Shown here: one piece after another, positions 11,063 through 22,173 of the stretch
How positions within the stretch are numbered: position 1 is the first letter of the stretch
Layout: every line of letters starts with the position of its first letter
Origin: Molossus alvarezi
Lineage: Eukaryota > Chordata > Mammalia > Chiroptera > Molossidae
Assembly (NCBI GenBank): GCA_037176705.1
Contig: CM073890.1
Coordinates: 94,106,591 to 94,170,590, forward strand
DNA length: 64,000 nucleotides
Direction of reading: 5' to 3'
Position numbers and translations under genes: made by a program
The notes under the pieces: generated by a model
The model's database searches: none
What the model saw: only the letters and a program-made list of their open reading frames with translations
What the model was told of the DNA's origin: nothing

Positions 11063-11315
11063 TTTTTTTTTTTTTTACCCTCACCTGAGGACATTTTTGC
11101 ATTCATCTTCAGATAGAGCTGGAGGGAGAGAAGGAGGAAGTGAGAGAGAGAAACATTGATGTGAGAAAGACACATTGAGTGGTTGCCACCCACACTATCC
11201 CAACCGGGGCCGGGAACAAACTGCAACTGAGGTACGTGCCCTTAGTGGGAACTAAACCCGGGACTCTCCGGTCCTCGGGTCAAAGCTCTAACCACTGAGC
11301 AAAACTGGCCAGTGC
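11063..11315 (-). mobile_element. VES-type SINE, subfamily B
   Basis: Poly-T, then CCCTCACCTGAGGACATTTT, signature CATTCATCTTCAGATAGAGC, head ending GAGCAAAACTGGCCAGTGC. It lies 8 bp from the preceding SINE in the same orientation. A (TTTA)n tract follows at about 11320-11354. Confidence 0.88.
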
Positions 11316-11481
11316 GGATTATTTATTTACTTATTTATTTATTTATTTATTTAATGAACTGATTCTTTCTCTATTTCTAAGAGACAGAGACCTTCCATTT
11401 TCAGGAATTATATGTAGAAATTTATCACGTTAAAGAAGAAAATGGAGCAGTACTAAAGCATAAAACCACGTTGCCATATCT

Positions 11482-11746
11482 GTTTTGTTGCTATTAATCC
11501 TCATCCAAGGATATTTTCCCATCGATTTTTAAATAGAGTAAAAAGGAAAGAGAGAGTGAGAGAGAGAAAGAGAGTGGGAAACATTCATGTGAGAGAGACA
11601 CATTGATTGGTTGTCTCCTGCATGACCCCAACCAGGGCTGGGAATCAAACCTGGAACCCCCGTATGTGCCCTTGACTGGGAATTGAACCCATGGCCCTTC
11701 AGCCCTTGGGCCAATGCTCTAATGGCTGAGCCAACCTGGCCAGGGC
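11482..11746 (-). mobile_element. VES-type SINE, intermediate 3' end
   Basis: Combines the older ATCGATTTTTAAATAGAG junction with the added tail AATCCTCATCCAAGGATATT. Head ends GAGCCAACCTGGCCAGGGC. The TSD is imperfect: GTTGCCATATCT at 11470-11481 and GTTGGTATATCT at 11750-11761. Confidence 0.85.
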
Positions 11747-11761
11747 GATGTTGGTATATCT

Positions 11762-12079
11762 TTAATCTTAGGAGATCCCACTTAATTAAAACTCTACATA
11801 GAATCATTCTCCTTTGAAATGATACTGTATACGATACTGAAAAATTAATTATGGCATGTGAGAGAAACCCAGAATAGCTCCTGGGAACCTAATCTGGACA
11901 ACGCTGTCCCCAGCCAGGCTTTGGCATTGAGTAGATGGCATTGTAACCACATAGTCCTGATTTTACAGGGATGGAATGAAATTTACAAACATAATATATG
12001 AAAAGTTATCCAGAAATTTAGGGAACCAGGGACTTCAAAGAACACAAAGTTTTATTTTTCTGTCAACAATATTTTGGAT
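11762..12079. other. Single-copy sequence
   Basis: No gene or repeat recognised. Confidence 0.4.
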
Positions 12080-12225
12080 TATTCTCAAACACAGAAGATA
12101 GGTCTTCCTAAGACATTTTCAAAACTACTAAAATCTTGGGATAATCTTTGTATTCCCAGAGGCTATATAAAATCTGGCACGTAGGAGGGGCTTATTAAGT
12201 GTTTTATGAAAGAATGAATTGAAGA
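12080..12225 (+). mobile_element. L2 3' end fragment
   Basis: ATAATCTTTGTATTCCCAGA, then AATCTGGCACGTAGGAGGGG and CTTATTAAGTGTTTTATGAA, ending GAATGAATTGAA. Typical diverged L2 3' end. Confidence 0.55.
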
Positions 12226-12964
12226 ACAGCAGAAAGGGAATTATTAGCATAGAAGTAATGTCCAATAAACTTTTTAATTACCTGCTCATCTTTTCATTCA
12301 TTTATTGCTTGGACATGAGTTAATCTGAATGAATCCATCTGTGGCCTTTATATGAGTTAATGGTCTGGGTATTCACCAGTTACTACACAAGTGTACACAA
12401 TGAGAGAACATTCCAGAGGATGGCTGGGAGGTTGGCCTGGATCCCGGGAGTCATTATGGTAGAATAACAAATGCATTTGCCAACTTGAAGCAGTAATTTA
12501 AGCAGTAATAGCATCTTGTTACTCCTTCTGCTAACACCAGGGGCCTTGGTTTCAGGAAACAAGGGAGAGTGTTTCCAGAAGGAACTCCTGGGTAGCAACG
12601 ATACTCACCTGGTGACTCTCCATCTTTGATCATTTGTGATTAGTCAAGAACCTTAGGGACCTCTCACTACAAAGGATTAGAACTTTCTGTTATCTAGTAA
12701 AGGGTATGCCACCAAAAGATTGGGTGTGTACCATCCCTCATGATTCCTGAAGGTTGTGTGGGGATGTCAGCCTACCCTTCACAAGGACGGGGACTATGAG
12801 AGTCTTGTTCATCACTGTCCCTCCAACACCCAGAACAGAACTCAGCTGTGCAGGTCACCTATCTCTCATGTCCTAGGCAACACATTCTGAAATTATTTCT
12901 TTTATTTTCAACAACCCTGAAGGGCACACCTGAGATTGAATATGTCCTTGGATAAATATATTCA
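12226..12964. other. Single-copy sequence
   Basis: No gene recognised. A weak L2-like word is present at 12780-12840 but is too diverged to call. Confidence 0.35.
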
Positions 12965-12967
12965 TCT

Positions 12968-13042
12968 TTGAAACTTTGCTCATCTCTAATATGGATAATG
13001 ATACCTGCTCCAGTATTGTTGTGAGAACTAAATGAGACAATG
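12968..13042 (+). mobile_element. Short MIR fragment
   Basis: CATCTCTAATATGGATAATGA, then ATTGTTGTGAGAACTAAATG, the MIR middle region in sense. Confidence 0.45.
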
Positions 13043-13051
13043 ATGATGGCA

Positions 13052-13215
13052 GGCGACACTTTTTTGAGAACCTACATTATGCCAGGCACTGTGCTACACG
13101 ATTTATAAGCCTTATCTCATTTGAAACTCATGACCACTCTGTGATTTGAGTTTGTTTACTGGGGAGTGGCTGAACCGGGATGTGAGCCCGGGCGGTCTGA
13201 CTTCTTGACCACGCT
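13052..13215 (-). mobile_element. MIR SINE, nearly full length
   Basis: The plus strand reads ATTATGCCAGGCACTGTGCTA, CTTATCTCATTTGAAACTCA, GAACCGGGATGTGAGCCCGG and GCGGTCTGACTTCTTGACCA, which is reverse MIR. It directly follows a short MIR piece in the other orientation. Confidence 0.7.
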
Positions 13216-13217
13216 TT

Positions 13218-13302
13218 TAATGATTTTAATAGTATATGTTAAGTGTCTAGTATAGTACTAAGCATATAACAGGTACTCACTAAATGTTACTTCTTATCTT
13301 CT
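13218..13302 (+). mobile_element. MIR/L2-like 3' fragment
   Basis: GTGTCTAGTATAGTACTAAGC and ATATAACAGGTACTCACTAA resemble the last part of MIR or L2. Too short to separate the two. Confidence 0.4.
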
Positions 13303-13736
13303 AAAGAGATAATATATGAGGCAGAAGAAATTTCATAGGAAGACAAATGACTTTTCCAGAGACCACAGTGAATGCCAAAGTCAACATTAGAATGCATCAA
13401 TTCTAACAGTCTACCCATCTTAACAAAGTACAGGGATACTTATCATTTATTATGGATTGTTCTGAAGTGATACATGGAGAGTATGAATAGACTAAAATGT
13501 TAAAAAATGCTGCAAGATTCTGAATTTTAATTGGAAACCAAAGCTAAATGAAAAAGTAAAGACCCCACCTGGCACTTGCTACTTGTCCTAGGCACCCAAG
13601 GTGGCATCTCCCTGGTCATTGGCTGTGTCTTCTGTGTCCTGCCTGGGAAGCAAAATGTCTCAGGTGCTCAAAGTTTCCAAAGTGGACTCAGCCATCTGAT
13701 GAGCAAGTAACTCAGGTGGGGAGCTACTTGTCCAGG

Positions 13737-13910
13737 CCAGCAATCCTCAACTCTGGCTCAATTAGTATGACCATATGGGAGCTGATGCCCTGTCCTACCC
13801 AAGATTCTGGTTTAGATAGTCTGAGGAATGGCCCAGGCACAGGTATTTTTTGAAAGTTCCTTACATGATGGTATAGGCAGTCAGAGTTGGAAACTGATCT
13901 AGGCAGTGGT
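13737..13910 (+). mobile_element. MER5A-like hAT-Charlie MITE
   Basis: GCAATCCTCAACTCTGGCTC at the start, the AAGATTCTGGTTTAGATAGT middle, and GAGTTGGAAACTGATCTAGG near the end. Diverged copy of the same family as at 6434. Confidence 0.6.
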
Positions 13911-16114
13911 TAAAATGTTGATGGAATGGACTCAATCCCCCTACAAGCTCCCAAGATGACAGAAAGCTCAGAGTGGTAGAAAGAGAGACATTAGGTATGG
14001 GGCCAAACATTGACTAGCAATTCAGCAAAGACTGAACATAACTTTGACCCCAAACTGGGCCTTTAACCCTGACCAAATAAAGGGTTACATATTTTTCTTT
14101 CAAGATTCTCTCTTTGGTGCTTTGCTCTTCATTTTATTAGTACTATTGAATTTCTGCAAAAATCCCCCTGGCTCCAGTAAATGACTGGAGCAAAAATAGC
14201 TTAGTGGACATTAAAAAAAAAAAGGTAGACTAAAAAAGAGCATCAGCAGTCTCGTTTTCTGGGACAAGATTGTAAGGGCCACCAATCCTGATAGAATAGG
14301 GTACAAGTGAGACACATCAATTTTATGGGGTTAGGGCAGGATTTCTCCCACTGGTGCCATGTAGAATGATTCATTCAATACGGAGATTTAAAAGTTTAAC
14401 CAAAGCCTAGTCAGGATGGGCTACTAGGTCATTATATTGTTCCTCCATATTTTATTAACTCAGGACAACTCTTGATTTTCCACAAACATGTTTTCATGTC
14501 TATGGCATCCAAAAATAGAAATGCAAAAGTCATTCTGAAGACAAACATAAAAGCATTTTTATTTTGTGTGTCAGCGTTCCTTCTGTTAGCAGAGGTCATG
14601 AAGGATCTGCTGTGTCCCTCGTATAGCTCTGGCAGGTCCATGGGAGGAGCGACACAGCAGCCACCGATTCATCTGAATACAATGCCAACTCTTTTTAAAG
14701 CTGCACTGATAAAGAAGTTACACACATTTGGCACACCCTGGATATGGCAGACTCCCAAGTATAAACCTCAATTAAAAAAAATGTCTGCAAGGCAGGCGAT
14801 GACTATTAGATGGAACAGTAAAATATGTTGATGAGGTGGAACTAGAAGACCCCAAAGGTGCCATGAAAAATGGAGCTGAACTTGCCCATGAGAAAACTTG
14901 GGTGGAGCTATGTCTCATTCATATTTTAAATGTATTTATTGAAGATCTGTTCATTAGCTCTCAACTGCTATATTCTCTCACTCAGGCTGGTCTTGTGCAG
15001 TTACTTCCCTCACACACTCTGTCCTCTAACTCTTTACCTTTTTCTAGTCCAACTAGTCTCTGTCTTCAATTCCTTCCTTAACCAGAAAGGTTAGAAAGGT
15101 TGGATAACATGGTTCCCCATTTAGAAGGTTCTTTTGCCCTATACTCAATTCCATTGTTTCATTCTTCTTTCATTGCACCTGCCTGGCAAAAATGCACACC
15201 TACGTGAATTTGACTATGCTCATCACCCGTGACCAAGAGCTGTGCTGGAGAAAATCACAGACTGCTGACACCTGTGCATTATAAATTCTTGGTTTACATG
15301 AACTGCTCATAGAGTCACTAATCTTCTGTTTTCTCATAATTTGTCCACTGTTTGAATTTCAAACCTGCCCTATTTTTCTAAAACTCACATCCTATCTCCT
15401 CTTCCTTCATCAGAGGCAGATAACCATGCCTCCTGCTTCAAAGAGCAATTCAGCAAAGAACATAAAAGCAAACAAACTGTAACCCCCTCCACTTCCTGCT
15501 ACCAAATCCTCCAGCTTCCCCGTAGCAGATAGGACTGATGTCCTGCCCACCTCCCCATGGGGGTCCAGCTGCCTGAGAACTCCCTCTGGTATGCAAACAC
15601 TCCTCCTTCCTAACCTTCCAGTGAGTGTGCACTGGCTCCGGAGTTAAGAAACATAAATGAAGACAACATCCATCTTTTCCTCTTCTTCTTCTGTCACCGT
15701 GGAACAGTGTCCCTTCTACCCAAGATTCATTTCTTCACTGATTATCTGGGTCCTATTTCCTGCTCCTTCCCAGGACATCACTCCATTGATTATCACCTCT
15801 CATGACTGTACTTTATCTGGTTCTACTTTGTTTATTTAATATTAAATTCACACCCCCACTTTAATTCCTTTTTGTTCATACTTGTTTGATTTGTATCCAG
15901 GAACTAGCACTGTATTATTACTCAGTTCTGAAACTTTGTAATTTGCTACGATGACACCTATGTTAGATCTTTTTTCTGAACTTTTATTTCATGTTTTCGG
16001 AACATTTTCTTTTGCCTTTTCTTTACCTGTCTTTAATTTGGTCAAGCCTCATCTACCTCATAGCCCCCGTATATATTCTGTATAGGGTCTCTCTATATGT
16101 TCACAGTATGATGA
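13911..16114. other. Long single-copy non-coding stretch
   Basis: Includes the 119-codon frame at 14472-14831 and the 81-codon frame at 14836-15081. Neither resembles a known protein nor shows a repeat of origin. Pyrimidine-rich parts at 15000-15900 may hold very old L2, but this cannot be supported. No RNA gene seen. Confidence 0.4.
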
Positions 16115-16490
16115 CCTGGGCTCACAGTTAGTGGGCAACTAATTGATTGTAACATTTAATCTTCTGTAAAAGTGACAGTATTTGGGTCACATGCAGCCTG
16201 CCTCTTTGCCTCTGTCTCCAGTCCTCTCCAAATTGCCACATGCACTGGTGACCACTGAGACAAGGGTGAACTTGCTTAAATACATCGGCCAGATGGCTCC
16301 TGGAGTTAAATATTTCAACTCCCAATCATAACCCCAATACAATCCAAACTTCGTGGCATGGCCTTTGATGTTCTTTGTAATCTATCTAAAGCCTTCTCTC
16401 ATTATTTTATTTCCCTCACATTTCCCTGGCCAGGCCATGCTAGGCTAGACTTCCTTGCTTCCCTTCCTGAAATTCACGTATCAATTTATT
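16115..16490 (+). mobile_element. L2 fragment
   Basis: CCAATACAATCCAAACTTCG, GGCATGGCCTTTGATGTTCT and CCTCACATTTCCCTGGCCAG match the L2 upstream 3' region in sense. The 137-codon minus-strand frame at 16440-16853 overlaps this and is a chance frame. Confidence 0.6.
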
Positions 16491-16554
16491 TAGAAAATTG
16501 ACTGAGCCTCCATGGTTCTTCCAGAGCCATGCCAGATGGGAGGGGCAAAGTGGC

Positions 16555-16740
16555 AGATGATAATAATGGGGCTCCCAGTCTAGTGGGGAAGACAGATAAA
16601 TATCTAAACAGTTACAGTGCAGGACCCAGTGGGCACATGCTAGTAACAGAGGTTGGGCTGGAAACGAATAGGAAGCCTCTAGCTGGACTTGGATGGTCAG
16701 GAAAGCAACAATCAAGCCTGGATCTGAGTGAGAAGTGAGT
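16555..16740 (-). mobile_element. Possible L2-like fragment, reverse
   Basis: CCCAGTCTAGTGGGGAAGAC and AGATAAATATCTAAACAGTT recall the reverse L2 3' region. Short and diverged. Confidence 0.4.
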
Positions 16741-16949
16741 AGGAAATTCAACAAAAAATGAACTGCCTGTGGCTTTCTCTCACAGATGTCTATGCATCTT
16801 TCAAATCCTGCTGCCTCCAGAATTCCCTGCACCTCCCCAGAAAAGGTGGTCACTTCCTGATCTGTGTTATTTCTGTGTCTTTTACCTTTATCTGTCTCTC
16901 TACCTCTATCATGTTATTGTTAGACTGCTTTTTTGCTTGTTTACTCTTT

Positions 16950-17095
16950 GAACTAGCTCCTTCCTACCCTACTAGTAATCAGCTCAGATACCTTTTCATT
17001 CAGCAAGCCTTCCAAAGCCTCCCCAACTCTAACTTAGGCAGTCCTTGCATGTGTTCCCATAGTAGCTCATATTTCTCTCAGAACTGGTCACACTG
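16950..17095 (+). mobile_element. L2 fragment
   Basis: ATCAGCTCAGATACCTTTTC, AGCAAGCCTTCCAAAGCCTC and CATAGTAGCTCATATTTCTC follow the L2 3' region in sense. A CATT repeat at 17100-17120 is followed by a reverse L2-like piece to about 17200. Confidence 0.6.
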
Positions 17096-17309
17096 TGATT
17101 CACTCATTCATTCATTTCATAAGTGAGCATATATTGAGTACATTCTCTAATCTAGGCATATGTTTTGAGCTGAGTTGATAATCCAGCAGAAAATGAGTCA
17201 GATTCAAAGAGGTATCATCAGCAAACTTAAATGCAGGGTGTCCTCTGAGGGCACATAGCCCAAGGATCTAATCCAGCTTGGGAATCAGGTCATCTCCCCC
17301 TTCCCCAGC

Positions 17310-17420
17310 CACTACCCCCATGTAGGCTGCGTGAGGGCAGGTACTGTGCACAGAGCCTCTTCTCTCCTATTTCCCCAGCACAGCATCTGGCACACTCTCG
17401 TGCAGTCCATGACCATATGC
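17310..17420 (+). mobile_element. L2 3' end fragment
   Basis: GTAGGCTGCGTGAGGGCAGG, then ATTTCCCCAGCACAGCATCT and GGCACACTCTCGTGCAG, the usual L2 3' end words. Confidence 0.6.
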
Positions 17421-18397
17421 ATGAACGAGAAGAGTGCCGATTCCATGCTTTACAGGAAAGAGAGAACCAGTCGCAGTTTCTGCCCCCTTAGAGCTCACAA
17501 ACTAAGATGCTGGTGACATCGAAGTCAGAAAATCCAGCAGTAGGGCCAGGGCAGCCAGCCAGCCCTCCAAAGAAGGTGCTGAAAGGGAGGGGGCTGCTCT
17601 GCTCCTCAACCTTGACCCTGGGAATGGTGTAATAGGCAACAAAGGCAAACAGAGGGCCACCTCCAGACCCACGTCTCAGGCCCAGTCCTGGCTCCTCTCC
17701 TCAGCCGGTAGTTATGAGTGTCACTGCGGAAAGGAGCTGAGCTTGGCTGCAGTTTCTGCTCAGTAAAGGCAAACGAAAGGGCAGCGTTGAGCGGGAGGTG
17801 GAGGTACCATACATTCAAGAGGGGAGGTAGAGACAAAGGAGAAACAGCAAAGTCCACAGAGCCAAGCCCAGACCCTCTGTCTTCCTGCTTCCTTCTCTTC
17901 AGCCTGGAAACATCCCCATGGTTAGACTGTCAGCTCTAATTTAGCTCCTGCTTATCACCCCATTGCCCATTCACTATAATTGCATGTTGGGTAGCTTCTT
18001 CCTCCTTTCATTTCAATTAGTTATCAGATATAAAATGCACATTGACGGTATTTGCTGCTTTGCTCTTGTGGAGGTTCTACTTTGCATATTTTTATCACCA
18101 AGTGATATGATGAAGCTTTTATTGTTAATGAGCCTCAGGTCTGACCGATCCTTCTGGATTGTGACAAAAATGTACAGAAGAGAGTCTATAAAAAAGGCAA
18201 AGCTGCATATTTACCCTGCAGAGGAAAATTTGGTCAACTAGGCGAACTAAGGTTGCAGGAGATAAACATGAGCTGACCCTCCAAACTCTGAGCATGCCTC
18301 ATAGGGAAGGCTGGGATAATTTTAATTTTCAACCTTGGCTACCAAAGACATAGAAAAAGCTCAGATAAGCTAAAATAGGGGGAAGGGCTGTCAGGAT
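17421..18397. other. Single-copy non-coding stretch
   Basis: No gene recognised. The frames at 17606-17857 and 17963-18241 lack domains. A short reverse L2-like segment may lie at 17450-17540. Confidence 0.35.
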
Positions 18398-18410
18398 TCA
18401 GGGATATCTT

Positions 18411-18620
18411 ATTTATTTATTTAAAATTTATTTTTGTTACAGATGTTTCTCCTTTCTTACCCCATTGACACCCTCCTCCCCAACCCCCCTCACCCTGTCC
18501 CCAGCTCTGTTGTCCATGTCCATCTGTTATGCATACATGCATATAAGCTCTGTGGTTTATCTCCTCCCTCCCCCCAAGCCCCCTCTTCTGAGGGTTGTCA
18601 GTCTGTACCCTACTTCCACA
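18411..18620 (-). mobile_element. Young-type L1 3' end, 5'-truncated, with TSD
   Basis: Reverse complement of the same 3' UTR seen at 35495 and 39158: TTTTTGTTACAGATGTTTCTCC, then GCATATAAGCTCTGTGGTTT and GGTTGTCAGTCTGTACCC. About 210 bp long. Flanked by the 13-bp direct repeat TCAGGGATATCTT at 18398-18410 and 18621-18633, so it is an insertion with its own TSD. Confidence 0.85.
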
Positions 18621-18635
18621 TCAGGGATATCTTTT

Positions 18636-18846
18636 TCTTTTTTAATATGTTTTTATTGATTTTTTTAGAGAGAGTGGAGAGAGAGATAGAAACATCAATG
18701 TGAGAGAGAAACATTGATCAGCTGCCTCTTGCACACCCCCTTCTGGGGATCAAGGCCACAACCCTGGCACGTGCCCTGACCGGAATTGAACCGGGACCTC
18801 TCAGTTCATGGGATGACACTCAATCCACTAAGCCACTCCAGCTGGA
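18636..18846 (-). mobile_element. VES-type SINE, older subfamily C, with TSD
   Basis: Plus strand TTTTTATTGATTTTTTTAGA, body AAACATCAATGTGAGAGAGA, head ending AAGCCACTCCAGCTGG. The TSD ATATCTTTT lies at 18627-18635 and 18847-18855. Its left TSD overlaps the right TSD of the neighbouring L1 fragment. Confidence 0.85.
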
Positions 18847-18855
18847 ATATCTTTT

Positions 18856-19019
18856 CATTTTAACTCAGAGCAGAAGAACTCAGAACTCTTTAGAAAAGTG
18901 CACTTTAAATTTCCCTTGGGAATCTGCACTCTGAGGTTGGATGGATTTAAACCCTTCCCCAAGGGGGTCCTTGATTGACTGAAGTCCTTCAGTGATTGGT
19001 TCGGGATGGATACATAAAC
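18856..19019. other. Single-copy sequence
   Basis: Nothing recognisable. Confidence 0.35.
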
Positions 19020-19295
19020 CCATCAGAGCCATTGGGATATAAACCTTGGAGCTGCTGCAGCCATCGGTTCACTCTGAGGGCAGCCTGAAAATGGGACCAA
19101 CCTCCAGCTTACAGTGCTCAGAGTCATCCCTGGGTCAAGCCATGTGGGTCCACAGTCCATGTGTGCCTAGGCATTTCTGCGTTTTCTTTGAGCTGGGTTT
19201 TCTGTTCAATTACTCAAGAAGACTTCTGAGTGATCCACACTTGATAGACCTAAGAAGAACTGATATTTTATCCCTAACTTCATCCAGCTAAGGCC
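19020..19295 (+). mobile_element. Possible ancient repeat, class unassigned
   Basis: GGAGCTGCTGCAGCCATC near the start and GAGCTGGGTTTTCTGTTCAA near 19191 resemble words of an old mammalian interspersed repeat that I cannot name securely. It contains an 81-codon frame with no domain. Confidence 0.3.
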
Positions 19296-19939
19296 TCCAA
19301 GGCATGTGCATGAATCTCCACACATTTTCCCTCAGTGTGTCGATGCACTGCAGGTCACCCCTCAGGCATTGATGCCACCTTTCCAGAGGTGGCTCCCCAC
19401 GGCCCTGCACTCTCTTAACTCAAGCATGCCAGGGGCACAGCCCCTCTACAGGAGGGCAGCACCTCACAGCCTCCTTCGTATTTAGCCTCATTATTACAAG
19501 AGCTCAACTGAATTGCTGATTGAAATGGTCAAACTCTCATTTGGGTTTTATGCTTCATAGGGCTTTGGAAAAGAATCTTGTCACTGTAGTGCTCAGAGCA
19601 AACTCTGGGTACACGGCACGAATAGACTTGCATGGACACAAGGTATGCCTTAGCCAGGCTGCTTCTGAGTGCAGGAGCCAGGGCAGGACTTCACGAGGTC
19701 TTCAGGCAGCGTGAGCAGGAGGTCAGAGCTTCGTTCAGGGCACCACACACAAGCAAAGGGAGGGCAGACAGCTGCATTCTGAGTTTGAAATCTTTAACAG
19801 GGAAGGCACACCTGACTGTGGGCCATGAGACACGAATTCTGGTCCCCATTCTGTCTGTGGAGCTTTGATGAGTCATTGTCTACACTCACTATGGAGAATG
19901 ACGCTAGGACTCGTCCAGGCTCTAACATTTTCTAGTTTT
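19296..19939. other. Single-copy sequence
   Basis: No gene or repeat recognised. Short overlapping frames at 19520-19876 show no domain. Confidence 0.35.
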
Positions 19940-19956
19940 AAAGTAAAGGCATTTTT

Positions 19957-20200
19957 GCCCGGCCAGTGTGGCTCAGTGGTTGAGCGCTGACCCATGCACC
20001 AAGTGGTCACTGGTTCGATTCCAGTCAGGGCACATGCCCGGGTTGTGGGCCCGATCCCCAGTGTGGGGCATGCAGGAGGCAGCCAATTGATGTTCTCATC
20101 AATGTTTCTATCTCTTTCTCTTTCTCCTTCCTCTCTCTCTCTCTAAAAAAATAAAAAATAAAGTAAAATAAATCAATAAAGAAAAAAGAAAAGGTTTATT
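19957..20200 (+). mobile_element. VES-type SINE, older subfamily C, with perfect 17-bp TSD
   Basis: Sense copy starting GCCCGGCCAGTGTGGCTCAG, B box GGTTCGATTCC, then GCAGGAGGCAGCCAATTGAT and a CT-rich stretch. It ends in an A-rich tail without the hairpin. The TSD AAAGTAAAGGCATTTTT is exact at 19940-19956 and 20201-20217. Confidence 0.95.
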
Positions 20201-20217
20201 AAAGTAAAGGCATTTTT

Positions 20218-21055
20218 ACCAGCCGCTGCCCTGGAGTCATACTGAATTTGATCACTGCACATATCATGATTGTCAAAGCTGGAACGGGCCGTACCTGCCT
20301 GGTCCAGACGTTCACTTCTGGAAGGGGATGGTGAGGAAGTGAACAGACGCAGATGTCGGCAGTGGTTATGGGGACTGGAGGCTGGAGGTGATGGGTGGCA
20401 GGAATCAGGTGGCTGGTGGAGGGGCCGGGGCAGGAGATGGGGGCTCTGCTGTCTCTGCTACTGGCCGTGACATTTCCCCTCTTCCTGCCTCTGTTTTTTC
20501 CATCTGTAAAGGGGGTGGTGACTGCAAGGACTAATTCTCCCTCACTTAACTGTGAGACCATGTTACTAAATTGTTACCAGTTCAGCAAATTGCCCACATC
20601 TGGGTCCACTGAGGACCTTCTCTCCCTGATACTCAGTGAAACGTTTTACAACCATTTATTTCATTTTTCAATCCTAGGTTAGCATTGGAGGGCTATTCTC
20701 CCTTTACTGCTGCACTGAGGGCAAAGACGGGTGCTTGTGCGCAAGCGCACATGGGGTTGTTGTAGACTCCTCTGCGTTCTCCTCCCACGTCCCCCCCTCC
20801 CCCGACTGTGACCTCAGGCTGTCGTGCCCTCCCCTGCTGTATCTAACACACTCCACCGGGCAGCAAAGGCACGTGAACAGCAGTCACTGGTAATTCAGAG
20901 GCAGCCAGGTTGTCAGCAATTCTTCAGAAGGATTTTATTCATGGAGGTATGAAAAATGAAGAAGCAGTATTTTAAAACCGTTTTGTAAAAATACAAATGC
21001 CTATTCATTTTTAATGTGTCTGCACCATGGTATTTACCCAAGGTAGACATTCCAG
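20218..21055. other. Single-copy sequence
   Basis: GC-moderate 20280-20470 followed by ordinary sequence. No gene recognised; overlapping frames on both strands are mutually exclusive and domainless. Confidence 0.35.
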
Positions 21056-21520
21056 GAAGTGACAGGCCTAAAATTCTCCGGTTCTATGTTTAATATTCAT
21101 GCACCATTTAAATTCTGTGGGTATTTTGGTCTTAAGATAGTTTGCTCTGCGTTATGCAGAAAATTGGTAAACTCGCTGAGGGAAGAAATTGCACCATTTA
21201 AATGGTTTCTCAAGAGTGTTGGAGGCACTTTATTTATAAATGCTATTGTTATGTTTTTATAATAATAGGTGAGGCGGCTAGTTTGCTTTGGCCTCAGTAA
21301 TAAGAATGACAGTCACGAAGAGTGTCACAAAAATAATACCATCCATATTAAATATTTAAAGCCATGTTCTCCTGGTGTCAAAATATTTAGTGCAGTGACA
21401 GCATCTCTAAGGCAGAGGGAGATGAGCCAGGAGTACATTCTGCATATATGTGACACATTAGAAAGAAGCCAGTTTATTCTTACGATTCACTGCTTTTGCT
21501 CTAGAGTTCCTTTGATCAAG
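21056..21520. other. AT-rich single-copy block with repeated palindromic motif
   Basis: Free of recognised repeats. GCACCATTTAAAT occurs twice, at 21101-21113 and 21191-21203, 90 bp apart. The second lies in a perfect 14-bp palindrome, ACCATTTAAATGGT (21193-21206). The composition resembles a conserved regulatory element but conservation is not testable here. Confidence 0.35.
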
Positions 21521-21909
21521 GAGGGAATAAGGCTAGAAGGGCCCAGGTGGCAGGTGCTGAATGGAAGGGGATTGAGCTCCATCTGCCTGCCCCAGGAACC
21601 TTCCCCGGACTTCAGCTCCAGAGAACCCCAAGGCCAACCCTGAGCCGGGCAGGTTTTCCTCTTGGAGGCTGCAGTTCAGGAAGAAATGACTCGTGCCAGC
21701 TCCAGGGTGTAGGACTGGGGACAGCTGCTACTAGTGGATAGAAATCATAGCTGCTGGCACCTGGCTCACCAGATACCAGTTCACACATGTCTTCATCGCC
21801 TCCATCTGCTCCACCCAGAGACCAGTTCACACACGTCTGCATCCCCTCCACCTCACAGAGTCAGTGCAGCTTTTAAACACACTTGTCCCCGGGCTGGGTG
21901 GAGACCAGT
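21521..21909. other. Single-copy sequence
   Basis: Contains two related segments, around 21765-21795 and 21820-21850 (ACCAGTTCACACATGTCTTC and ACCAGTTCACACACGTCTGC), a local tandem-like duplication of about 54 bp spacing. No gene. Confidence 0.45.
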
Positions 21910-21921
21910 TGTTTGCATTTT

Positions 21922-22161
21922 TTTTTTTTTTTAATCCTCACCCGAGGACATTCTTTCCATTTTTTGTTCAGATAGAGTGGGAGGGAGAGAGAGAGAGAAA
22001 CATCGACATGAAAGGGACATGTCGAGTGGCTGCCACCCACATGACCTAACCAGGGCCAGGGACAAACTGCAACCGAGGTACATGACCCTAGCGGGAACTG
22101 AACCCGGGTCTCTCAGGACTGCAGGCAAATGCTCTAACCGCGGAGCCAAACCGGCCAGGGC
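21922..22161 (-). mobile_element. VES-type SINE, subfamily A, with TSD
   Basis: Poly-T, hairpin TCCTCACCCGAGGA at 21935-21948, TTTTTTGTTCAGATAGAGTG signature, head ending GAGCCAAACCGGCCAGGG. The TSD TGTTTGCATTTT is at 21910-21921 and 22162-22173. Close to an intact subfamily A sequence. Confidence 0.93.
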
Positions 22162-22173
22162 TGTTTGCATTTT

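Noticed and set aside
14472..14831. 119-codon plus-strand frame, considered as a small gene or processed pseudogene
   Set aside because: No resemblance to a known protein, no poly-A tail or TSD, and no coding-like composition.
16440..16853. 137-codon minus-strand frame
   Set aside because: Overlaps L2 fragments in sense on the other strand; no domain.
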